From Ridgeia piscesae (Eukaryota; Annelida; Polychaeta; Sabellida; Siboglinidae), in contig JAODUO010000114.1 of assembly GCA_025642075.2 (NCBI GenBank), positions 1,372,001-1,436,000 on the forward strand: a stretch of 64,000 bases of DNA. Reading direction: 5' to 3'. This document shows positions 1 to 10,700 of this stretch, in pieces. The stretch's first letter is position 1. Each line of letters begins with the position of its first letter. The notes under the pieces were generated by a model. It worked only from the letters and a program-made list of their open reading frames with translations. It made no database searches and was not told where the DNA came from. Both the position numbers and the translations under genes were made by a program.

Positions 1-414
1 TTAAAAAGCTGAACAAATTGGTAAAATAGTATAATGCTGTTCATAGAGTGTAACTAGAATATCACAGTTCTCATTCATAACACTTTTGTAAAAACAGTTT
101 TTATTATTTTTATATTTTAGCCACCATTGCCATTAAAATGCCAGTCATCTTTGACTGTGAATACTGTGTATCCCATCAACTGCTAAAATGTGTGAAGAGT
201 GCCTTATTGTGGGATGGTTGAATACATATAACTAAGAGTAATATTTACTCATTCATTCATTTATTGTCACCTCAACAAAAGACAATACACGATGAACAAA
301 ACTGTGTTAATATGTCATGTAAGACCAATTCATGTTTTGAAACCACTCCATTGGAATCACAGGTATAACTCAGTTTCTAAGTTACATCAGGCATAAATTA
401 TATCAACAACTCAA
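1..414. other. AT-rich sequence, nothing recognised
   Basis: I see no exon-like ORF, RNA gene or clear repeat here. It is ordinary AT-rich non-coding sequence at the window edge. It may belong to an upstream intron of the fibrinogen-related gene, whose 5' exons are not identified. Confidence 0.5.
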
Positions 415-765
415 CCCAGGGTCCATTTTTGTATGGGGGACCCCACAGAATATGGATCCAGCGTCCATTTTATATATGCTCATATTCTATGAGACATAGG
501 AAATGGACCCCTGTAGATTCTGGACCCGGGGACCATTGTCTGTGGGGTCATTATTCTATGAGACATATAGAAAATGGACCCCTATAGATTCTGGACCCGA
601 GGTCCATTTTCTATAGGGGGTCCTGGTCTCCCATCCATATTCTATGAGACATATAGGATATGGACCTCCATAAAAAATGGACATTCTATGCAGTGGGCCC
701 AAATTCTCTAATAACATATGGACCCAGGGTCCATTCTCCATGGGGTCCACATTCTATATGACACC
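415..765. repeat. Degenerate repeat rich in GGACCC/GGGTCC and 'attctatgagacatat'
   Basis: The phrase attctatgagacata recurs near 485, 551 and 640. Blocks such as ggacccgaggtccat and gggtccattttgtat recur between them and are partly self-complementary (ggacc/ggtcc). This makes a short, diverged tandem-inverted cluster. No coding potential is evident and the family is not recognised. Confidence 0.6.
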
Positions 766-1044
766 GACACAACCACCTATCTGACAGCAGTGTTTTCTTC
801 CTGCAACATGGGTAAGCAAACTATCTATCAGGCTGCATCCAACATTCCCATCACCCTAAAATACTCTGAAACTATATACCTGGTCAAAATTTCAAGATGT
901 AAATTTTCCAACGTCCATATGAATACTGTCCATCCATTTTCAACATAAAAATTATCATGTGTTATGAATCTGGATTGTGAAGCCTCAAGATCTGAGCTTA
1001 ATATTTTGGGTTTTTCCAGTGTAAGCAGTAATTTGTAACAGTAT

Positions 1045-1310
1045 GCCTGCAATCTAGAACGTGGGAAAGTTAAACATCAAAGGGTACTGTGGTTAACTCT
1101 GCTCGCTTCAGCATTATTGCCAATCAATTTATTTGTTTTTAAACTGGTTGTTTTGTTTAACATTTGAACGTGTTGCAGGCGGAATCTTTCAAATTGCAAA
1201 CATTGATCCATGTTAAATAAAGTAACTAAACACGAACTGGCAGGCAGTAAACCTTCAACATGCATGTTGTAGCCACAAGAATGTAACATTAAATGAGAAA
1301 ATAAAACCCA
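1045..1310. repeat. Dispersed repeat, copy A (unclassified)
   Basis: Segments such as gggaaagttaaa, ggttaactctg, tcagcatta and caatcaat occur here in the same order and spacing as in 35805-35920. Two diverged copies 34 kb apart imply an interspersed element. No terminal repeats or coding domain were recognised. Confidence 0.5.
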
Positions 1311-1369
1311 GGCGCTGCCACCCTCACTTTATCACTCTTATCAATGACTGGCAATGTTGTTAATTTGCT

Positions 1370-1575
1370 ACAGTTTGCTCAGCTGTGTAAGTGAATACTA
1401 GGGACAAGACAGTAATGGATATAGAAAGGAGACGCATTCATACCTTGTTACAGTGCCTGGATGCAACCCAGTGATGTCGAGTGGCTATTGGAATGTACAG
1501 CTCTGCCTACGGGTGAAATGTAAAGCACTTACTCCTTAGAACTGGATACTACACTACATAGAACTGCTTATGTAC
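1370..1575 (+). mobile_element. SINE fragment (same family as 39222-39550), diverged
   Basis: The order of words follows the body and tail of the full SINE at 39.2 kb: ctcagctgtgtaagtgaatac, then atggctggatgc-like sequence, then tgtaaagcac and ggatactacactacatagaac. The tRNA-like head is missing. Divergence suggests an old insertion. Confidence 0.55.
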
Positions 1576-1576
1576 A

Positions 1577-2554
1577 TGCTTGTCTCTATTAAGAATAACA
1601 AGAGGTGAAATACTATCACCTGTGTACTTGCATAGTTGCCTTTGTTGATCTTTTACTATACTTACATGCAATATGTTATCCCACATCACATCCATATTCA
1701 GATGACCATATACGTTTCTTGAAAGGATTGTAAATGTCTAAATCCCAAAATTCAATTGCTAAAACATAACATAAATATTAAAATGATGTCTTTGCAATAA
1801 GCACCCAACTGCAATCACCCTTGATGGCTGACAGGGTAATATAACCAATTGAATATGGCCTATATGGCATGTCCAAAATGTTCTAAACGGCCAGTTCTTA
1901 GATAACTCCTGACAACATGGGGTATCTTGTAAAGGTACCACTTGTCATCAATATAGAGTTATACGTAGAAGTCTCTGTCGGACAATATACAATATACTTC
2001 ACAAATGTACCACTTGATATCTAATTGAAAATGTTAAAAATTGCACACATGATGAATGGCTTTCAGTAAATAATTTAGTTACTGTATATTGATGGTATAT
2101 CATCATTGCGGGTTGGCTTTCGTGAAACAAATTAGGTTCAATCTGCAATATAACAAGACAAATCTACATGGACAACATGCATTTGTGTGAAAAAGCATCA
2201 ACACAATCATCCTACAGGCCTGCTGGTGATGCTGGTGTGGTGTTTGAATGCAGGGTAAAACCACACAGTTCACTAACCTCATACTCACTTTACTTGCCCT
2301 TCCAGCCAGAGACTCCACTCTCTGAGAGTGAACACCCACATAAATGTGGCACCTCAGCTTTGTGAAAAACATTATCTCACTCAAACGTGTGGTGCCCCTG
2401 GAGAAAATGTGAACCCCCATTGTGAAAGCCTGCTTATAGCCCTGATGGCTATGGCCCTGTATCAATACTCAGCCTCCATAGCACCTGTCTGTGCTTTGCA
2501 AAGGTACCAAGTCATGATACATACTTAGTCATTTCTCTGATATATCTGGGACCC
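1577..2554. other. Unique AT-rich sequence, nothing recognised
   Basis: Short ORFs on both strands show no domain, no composition shift and no consistent splice frame. No repeat or RNA gene was seen. Confidence 0.5.
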
Positions 2555-2740
2555 TTAGATCATCCATTTCCAAACAAGTCTTTGTTCCTAAAACTAAGCT
2601 CAATATTGGCAAACGTGCTTTCTCAACATGTAGCTGTGCTAACAATCTAGAATCAACTCCCTGTTACAATTACATCTTCTGAAACTATACCCACCTTTCA
2701 TAAACAACTCAACACAACTGTTGCCTGTTCCTGTTTATGG
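2555..2740 (+). mobile_element. LINE 3' fragment (C-terminal end of a CR1/L2-like reverse-transcriptase ORF)
   Basis: Translation gives SKQVFVPKTKLNIGKRAFS, nearly the same as the minus-strand fragment at 28.1-28.47 kb (SKQVFVPKTNLNIGKCAFS). The pattern VPxTxLxxxxxxAFS, followed downstream by xxWNxL, is the known C-terminal tail of CR1/L2/Jockey-type LINE ORF2 proteins. The copy is broken by stops and is a dead 5'-truncated relic. Confidence 0.6.
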
Positions 2741-3596
2741 TTGCACCAAATGATTTGGTTTGTTGCGCCTCTGACCTGGAATTGTCAAGGCTATAGGTAC
2801 TATAGAAGTGTTACAAATATTACTATTATACCAATACAGCTGTATACAGCTGTGCACGGAAGCTTGTCTCAATGTCTTCTACTCAAAGTGACTATTACCT
2901 GAAGGTGAACATGGTGGGTACTTGGTGGTCTTCTCTGTCTATCAGTATTAGTAACACTTCAACATAACATATTACACTTTCAGTCAAAGCCACACACAGG
3001 ACAGAGAGCACATTTCAGACCAGCGAAGACGTGGAAGGTAAAGATACAAACAGCGATGGCTAGGCCACTCTGTAGTAGGCCGCATGGGTAGACGTGAAAT
3101 GTTGTGAATAACAGATAAGACAAACCACCCTGGATCATTCTAGTGCCTCAGCCCTACCAGCAGGGAGGATCAACCCTGTTCCCTTGCCCGAATAACTGAC
3201 ACATACCACATTACGCCCATTAGGCCCTGTTCCAATTTCCCATGACCCAGTTCCACAATTCCTGTGTTACCTTGTAGGCCCTGGGTTTGGAGTAATTATA
3301 ACTTACTGACTTTGCTGTAACAAGTCAACCATGCCATACTGTCACACAATTACAAACTAGTCTTAGTCTTAGCAAATGTTTCCTGCCAACTCTAACTACA
3401 TGTTGTCTTCCTACAAAGAGCATAATTTCCTTCTATCATTCACATATGTACCACACAATATAAGTACAAAGTAGGTCTGTGCAAATATCACCTTTACCTT
3501 GTCATCACAACTGTTGAAGTATGGGTGGGCTTAATTTGTCTACCATTACTGTCACAATCTCATCTGAAGAGATAATAAATGGGCACCCTTAGTAGT
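2741..3596. other. Unique AT-rich sequence, nothing recognised
   Basis: No exon, RNA gene or repeat could be supported. It precedes a long CT tract. Confidence 0.5.
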
Positions 3597-3616
3597 TTCT
3601 CTCTCTCTCTCTCCCC

Positions 3617-3693
<77 letters not shown>

Positions 3694-3745
3694 CTCACTC
3701 ACTCTCTCTCTCTCTCTCTCTCTCTCCTCTCTCCTCTCTCTCTCT

Positions 3746-3786
<41 letters not shown>

Positions 3787-4148
3787 CTCTCTCGCTCTCT
3801 CTCTCTCTCTCTCGCTCTCTCGCTCTCTCGCTCTCTCTCTCTCTCGCTCTCTCGCTTCTCGCTCTCTCTCTCTCTCTCTCTCTCTTCGCTCTCTCGCTCT
3901 CTCGCTCTCTCTCTCTCTTGCTCTCTCTCTCTCTCTCCCCCCTCCCTCCCTCCTTCTCTCCTCCATTTTCTCTCTCCCTCCTTTTCTCTCTCCCTCCCCT
4001 GTCTGTCTCTCTCCCTCTCCTCCTTTTTCATCTCCCCCTCTATCTCCCTCCCCTTCTCATTCTCCTCATCTACCTCCCTTCCTATGTCTCCCCCTCTCCT
4101 CTTTCCTTCTCTACCTCCCTCTCTCTATCCCTCCATTCTCCCAGATCA
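3597..4148. repeat. (CT)n / polypyrimidine tract
   Basis: About 550 bp are almost pure pyrimidine on the plus strand: ctctct with interspersed tcg, tca and tcc variants, becoming a ccctcctttt-type tract at the right end. Serine/leucine-rich (plus) and arginine/glutamate-rich (minus) ORFs across it are by-products of the repeat. Long mirror-symmetric polypyrimidine tracts can form intramolecular triplex DNA. Confidence 0.95.
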
Positions 4149-5684
4149 TGAGTACCCTCCAACTGTACCCCCTTGAAGCTCACCAAACCCCCCCAACTGT
4201 ATCACCTGGAGGCTCATCACAGCCCAGTGTTTGCTGTAGGAGGTTTATGGTAAGTTTCAAGTTCTGCTGGAGTTTGAAACTGGTGTAAAGTCCTTCCCAT
4301 AGTGGGAGATTTAGAGGAAACACATCCATAGAAGTCACTGGGATAAACCTGTGCTGCACTTGTGTAGCACAGTACTTCATTCCCTCGGAGATTTATGACT
4401 GGGAAACAGACAGAAAGCCGTTGGGAGCAGTTGGGGGCAACAGGAAAAATTTTCTTCCAAATTACTGGGCATACTGTGGACACCTGCAGTGCACCGGTAC
4501 TCACAGGTCCCTGCAGGGGGCGCTGTAGACCACTCTCCCAATGTATTATGGGAAGTGTTGACATCAATAATAATGGATTATAACAGAATGTAATTTATTC
4601 ACATGATTATTAATGATAGCAGCGTAATGTTATTACTGCTTATATAAAGAAGAAAAGATAACATCTACACTGACAACGGGGGGGGGGAACTATTCAGTGT
4701 AAATTTATGTGATGCTAAAAACCTATGAAAAATAAGCCATGAAAAATATAAAATATTTGTCATAATTAATTATATAACTATAGTTACATAATGTCATGAC
4801 TCTTAGTGCAATACGCAGCATACAACCAATACATATGCATGACTAATGACCACTGGTCACTTCTAGGTGATAGTAGTACGTACTGGTTTCACTGGAGTGT
4901 TTTTAACACATTTAATGTTAATAGTTAGTTTGTGTGTCTCTGCGTCTCTGTTGTCTCTCTAATATGATCTGATATCATTGTTGTCATGCAGAACAAATTG
5001 TGTATTTATCCTTTGTGGTATTTACCAATGTGCGGTAGATAAGTTATCTGTTATTGCGGAATCCATTACAATTTGCATTTCCCTTTTTCACGCTGTCCTG
5101 TTAGAACTCCACTGACAACTGCTATCTGCAGCACGGCCAGTGCACAGAGTTGTGATGGATGCAGGTTATAAACATCTCGCAATGACTCAGTCTACAGGTT
5201 GCCAGTCTCACTGGGTGTTGCCACTTTGTGTTATCACACGGCCAGCTGCAGCTAAGCTGGGCCCTGCGTATCATTTACTACACATGTGGAAAAATAAACT
5301 GTAAACAGTGGGCCAGCTGGTAGGCACGGTTGTGACATATTGTGGCACTGGGCTGAAGGGGCGCTGGACTGAGGGCATGACGGTCACTTACTCTACCCTC
5401 AGTGGCTGGTCACTGTAGACATGTGTGTGTCACCGACGTTGTTACTGTAAAAGGTTTATTCTCACTGTTTCTTGGTATACATGCATGTAGGCACATGCAC
5501 GCATGTACGCATGCAGCACACATACAAACAAAAGATTTTTGGTGCAAACAATTACACATGTTATTACATTTCTAACATAATATTAAACTATAAGTATTAT
5601 CCACTCAACTAGGGTTCAATGCCTCAAGCAAACCATTTATGGTCTGCTACAGAAGCAATGCAGCAGTGGTCAGCCATATAATAC

Positions 5685-5687
<3 letters not shown>
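4149..5687. other. Unique sequence between CT and AT tracts, nothing recognised
   Basis: Small ORFs (for example 4395-4583 plus, 4217-4567 minus) lack domain signals or splice-frame consistency. A missing 5' exon with signal peptide for the downstream fibrinogen-related gene was looked for and not found. A g9 homopolymer lies near 4679. Confidence 0.5.
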
Positions 5688-5770
<83 letters not shown>

Positions 5771-5872
5771 TATATATATATATATATATATACATATATG
5801 ATGATATATGCATATATATGTATATAAATATAATTAGGCATATATATATATTATATATATACATATGATATT

Positions 5873-5944
<72 letters not shown>
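5688..5944. repeat. (AT)n microsatellite, two blocks
   Basis: Alternating AT runs at about 5688-5767 and 5873-5944, separated by imperfect at-rich sequence. They are self-complementary and can form hairpins or cruciforms. Confidence 0.95.
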
Positions 5945-5945
<1 letters not shown>

Positions 5946-5984
5946 TACATATTATCTGTCTTGATCTGTCTTGAATATGATGCT

Positions 5985-7472
5985 GAAGAACTAATAACTC
6001 CACATGTACTTGCTCCAGGTCTGCCATGAATGTGCTGTCAAAGAAGTCAAAAACTCCACGTGTACTTGCTCCAGGTCTGCCATGAATGTGCTGTCAAAGA
6101 AGTCAATAACTCCACATGTACTTGCTCCAGGTCTGCCATGAATGTGCTGTCAAAGAAGTCAATAACTCCACATGTACTTGCTCCAGGTCTGTCCTGAATG
6201 TGCTGTCAAAGAAGTCAATAACTCCACATGTACTTGCTCCAGGTCTGTCCTGAATGTGCTGTCAAAGAAGTCAATAACTCCACATGTACTTGCTCCAGGT
6301 CTGTCCTGAATGTGCTGTCAAAGAAGTCAATAACTCCACGTGTACTTGCTCCAGGTCTGTCCTGAATGTGCTGTCAAAGAAGTCAATAACTCCACATGTA
6401 CTTGCTCCAGGTCTGCCATGAATGTGCTGTCAAAGAAGTCAATAACTCCACATGTACTTGCTCCAGGTCTGTCCTGAATGTGCTGTCAAAGAAGTCAATA
6501 ACTCCACATGTACTTGCTCCAGGTCTGCCATGAATGTGCTGTCAAAGAAGTCAATAACTCCACGTGTACTTGCTCCAGGTCTGTCCTGAATGTGCTGTCA
6601 AAGAAGTCAATAACTCCACGTGTACTTGCTCCAGGTCTGTCCTGAATGTGCTGTCAAAGAAGTCAATAACTCCACGTGTACTTGCTCCAGGTCTGTCCTG
6701 AATGTGCTGTCAAAGAAGTCAATAACTCCACGTGTACTTGCTCCAGGTCTGTCCTGAATGTGCTGTCAAAGAAGTCAATAACTCCACGTGTACTTGCTCC
6801 AGGTCTGTCCTGAATGTGCTGTCAAAGAAGTCAATAACTCCACATGTACTTGCTCCAGGTCTGTCCTGAATGTGCTGTCAAAGAAGTCAATAACTCCACG
6901 TGTACTTGCTCCAGGTCTGTCCTGAATGTGCTGTCAAAGAAGTCAATAACTCCACGTGTACTTGCTCCAGGTCTGTCCTGAATGTGCTGTCAAAGAAGTC
7001 AATAACTCCACGTGTACTTGCTCCAGGTCTGTCCTGAATGTGCTGTCAAAGAAGTCAATAACTCCACATGTACTTGCTCCAGGTCTGTCCTGAATGTGCT
7101 GTCAAAGAAGTCAATAACTCCACGTGTACTTGCTCCAGGTCTGTCCTGAATGTGCTGTCAAAGAAGTCAATAACTCCACGTGTACTTGCTCCAGGTCTGT
7201 CCTGAATGTGCTGTCAAAGAAGTCAATAACTCCACGTGTACTTGCTCCAGGTCTGCCTGAATGTGCTGTCAAAGAAGTCAATAACTCCACATGTACTTGC
7301 TCCAGGTCTGTCCTGAATGTGCTGTCAAAGAAGTCAATAACTCCACGTGTACTTGCTCCAGGTCTGCCTGAATGTGCTGTCAAAGAAGTCAATAACTCCA
7401 CGTGTACTTGCTCCAGGTCTGTCCTGAATGTGCTGTCAAAGAAGTCAATAACTCCACATGTACTTGCTCCAG
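5985..7472 (+). repeat. 56-bp minisatellite made from the intron/exon boundary of the first visible fibrinogen-related exon (about 27 copies)
   Basis: The period is 56 bp (for example tgctccagg at 6011 and 6067); at least two late units are 55 bp. Each unit holds tacttgctccag, an acceptor-like site, followed by gtctgccatgaatgtgct or the variant gtctgtcctgaatgtgct. The same 18 bases open the exon at 7473, and similarity continues into the exon (tcggagaag versus tcaaagaag, then actcc). The array ends exactly where the exon begins. Because 56 is not a multiple of three and the common variant carries TGA, the array is not continuously coding. Confidence 0.93.
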
Positions 7473-7719
7473 GTCTGCCATGAATGTGCTATCGGAGAAG
7501 CAGGACTCCCAGGAGCGGGACCTCGCTGCACTCAAGGATGAGCTGCGTGAGTTGAGGGAGCAGCAGAAGAGGGACAAGGACCTGATCCTACAGCTACAGA
7601 CCATGGCTTCAGACAACGGTTGGGGCATCGCCAACCTGAAGGGTGCCCAGGACCAGCTGAAGAAGGACTTCATCACTTTCAAGAAACTGCAGGAGCGACA
7701 GAACAACACCGTGGCACAG
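7473..7719 (+). CDS. Fibrinogen-related gene, first visible exon (coiled coil)
   Basis: The acceptor is the last copy of the 56-bp array (gctccag at 7466-7472). The donor is cag|gtgaat, phase 0. It encodes a charged coiled coil (LAALKDELRELREQQKRDKD) and one sequon (NNT). An internal ATG at 7480 is in frame, but without a signal peptide it is unlikely to be the true start. Confidence 0.85.
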
Positions 7720-10700
7720 GTGAATACGTCACAAATAAATAGCACTTCATTTATCCCTGTATTATGTAGTCATTTGGATGGGCATTTGTATCAGATGTGT
7801 AAAACTATACAAGACTGATAATAAAGGATTACTTCCTATGGTTTGTTTTGCAATTGGGATGCCAAAAACGATATCCCGATGGCAAAGTGTCAAACATGGG
7901 ATAAAGAACATGGCTATCATCAACTAACATAGAAAGCACCTTCCTAAACCTTGTTGTTCTCAGAAATGAGTGCTTGTCTCACTGTGTAGGTGGAGGAGTT
8001 CTTGTCATCGAACGAGCAGCAGCATAAGGTCTACCACTCGGCCATCCGCAACCTGCAGAAGGAGCTGATGCGCCTGCGTAGACTCATTGAGCAGGACAGG
8101 ACGAGTCTGAACGAGTTCAAGCGGGTCTTTGACACTCAGGTGACCCGGGGGGTACAGGAGACACTGCCACCTGACCAGGCCACAGGAGCGCACCAACAAA
8201 ATACCCACAATCCCCCTGGAGGAGAGGGAGGAGCAGTACAACGCCGTCCAGACGAGTCTAGCAGAGCTCTCAGAGAAGGAGCAGGAGCTGGCCGCAGACC
8301 TGGACCACTTCAGTGGGAGGTTTGTCCAGTACGATGGAGAACTGGCCCGGGTCTACAGGTACGTGGATCAGTTCATTGTCTGTTACACCTGTACCTACAG
8401 GTATGTAGATCACTTCACTGTCTATTTCACCTGTATCTACAGGTTTATAGGTATGTAGGCCTCTTCACGTCTGTTTTTGTCTGTATCTTCAGATATGTAG
8501 GCACCTAATGTAGGTGGCTGCCAATACACTCCACCCCAGTAGGTACTACATGAAGCATGGCATATATTTCCAATATGTACTATATGAATCATTATATATA
8601 TCCTGAATCTACACTAGGTGGAGCATGATATCTGTCCCCAATATGTCCTAAGCTAAGCATGTTATCTGTCCGTAATTTGTACTACCCCTGGGGTACATGG
8701 AACATGTTATCTGTCCTCAATGTCCCACATGAAACACATTATGTGTCCATAAGATGTTCTACACGAAGTGCTCATGTTATGTTGCTGTTCTCCTCTTGTT
8801 GTCCTGTATCAGGGCTGAGGTGGGCCATGGCTACTGGTGTCTTTCTTCGTATTTTCTTTCCTCACTTGTCTCTCACTGCGTTCTCTATCACCAATCTCCT
8901 TTTCCAGATCTCTATTAACACAGTCCTCCCATTGAATTCTTGATCTTCCTCACCATCTTTTTGCCTCCACTTTCTGATCTCTTTGCCAATTTTTTATCTC
9001 ACATGACCGGCCCATTTCGTGTCCACACCATATAAACAAATGCAGGCTCTTATATAGTGCAGTGTCCAGTCATTAAAGTGGTTTCCAAAACACGTCCAAC
9101 ATGACTCCTGTTGTCTGCCGGCAGCATGTACTTCAACCTGAGTCTGCAGCTGTCCCAGCTGGAGAACAAGTTGTTGATGAGACAGCAGCAGGTCTTCCAG
9201 TCGGACCTTCACGACATGCAGCGCATGTTTGTCAACTTCACTCAACAGATCATCAACATGGAGCAACAAACGGCTGCCTACAAGAAGGCCGACGTTGGCG
9301 TCACGGCACGCGCTACGAGGGAGCGTCACCAGGACATGTCACTGATGTCAGCGACAGTGACACAGCAGGGAATGCGACTGCGGACCGTCGAGGACATGCT
9401 GTCGAACTATCAACGCACGAACCGTCACCAACTTCAGCTGCTGAATACGTCGATCTCGCAGCTGAATGTGAGTCTCGCCGGATTCGCACGGTCTCTCGCA
9501 GCACACAACACAAAGGCGAACAACGTGTTTGTTGACGTTGACGACAAGTTGATGGAGTACCACAAGCGCATCAAGAGCAACCTCGCACGCCTCACGAGTA
9601 TCGAGGTGAAGGTGTTAAATGCGTCCCTCGAGCAGTGTCGCAAGACGAACCAGGACCTTGTCCAGGACATAAAACTCGCAGACGTTGGCCGCAGTGTCAC
9701 CAGAATGGACCGCATGGTCAGCGACCAGAACAGCAAGATCGCAAAGTGAGTCTGGGTCAACGTCGGTTGGTGTGTGTCACTGACAGGTAGAGTGTCAAGT
9801 TATATCACTGTCAGCGTTAGTTAGTGCAGCTAGAATGTTAAGCCTGTGTCATGATATGATAAAATATGAAGTACAATATGACACTGTCACAAGATCGAGT
9901 AAGTTTGTGTTACTGACAGTTAGGATGTCAAATAAGTCAGTTGACAGAGTTTTCCTAGAATCTGTGTGATGTAGACAAGTGAAGACCTTAGCATACAGTT
10001 AACTGTGTCATCACATACAGCTGATGACCACATACTGTATGTCTGTATCTAAGACCTGCTTAAACACAAAGGTGTCCGTGTACATTCTCATTTTGCATGG
10101 TCTGTATAGGATGGACCATAGTGTGTCCCAGCTGTTTGAGGAGAATAAGGACCACGTGAGGACCATTGAGGGTGTGGAGACCCGCATGGACAACTTCATG
10201 GAACTGGCACTTAAAGTGACGGCCTTACAACAGGAAATAAACAACATCATCTCCGATCTCCCCAGGGGTGAGTATTATATTTGACCTCCCTAGGGTCACC
10301 TTTGACCTCCCTCACCTTTAATTGTTGTATGGTTGAGTAATCAACCACATTGTTTACCTCCCTAGGGTTGAGTAATCAGCCTCACCTTTAACCTCAAAAA
10401 GGGAGAAAAATCACCATCACCTTTGACCTCCCTATGTGTGAGTAGTCAACCTTACCTATGACCTCCTTGTGAGAGAATAATCAACCTAAACCTTTGAACA
10501 CCCTATGGGTGAGGAATCAACATAACCTTTTACCTCATTATGGGTGAGTAATCACCCTCACCTTTGAGAAAGTAATCAACCTCACTGTTAATGCCTCATG
10601 ATGAAAAAGACTGTAACTTGACACTTCCTGAGAGGGATTATGACTCTTACATTCCGCCTTCAAGTGAGTATATAGTATATATAGAATGAATAAACCACCT

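Noticed and set aside
3579..4151. Ser/Leu-rich and Arg/Glu-rich ORFs in the CT tract
   Set aside because: Pure low-complexity reading of (CT)n and (GA)n.
5985..7490. CRISPR-like array or direct-repeat system (also the other regular arrays)
   Set aside because: Units are contiguous tandem copies without unique spacers, in a eukaryotic gene context; no cas genes.
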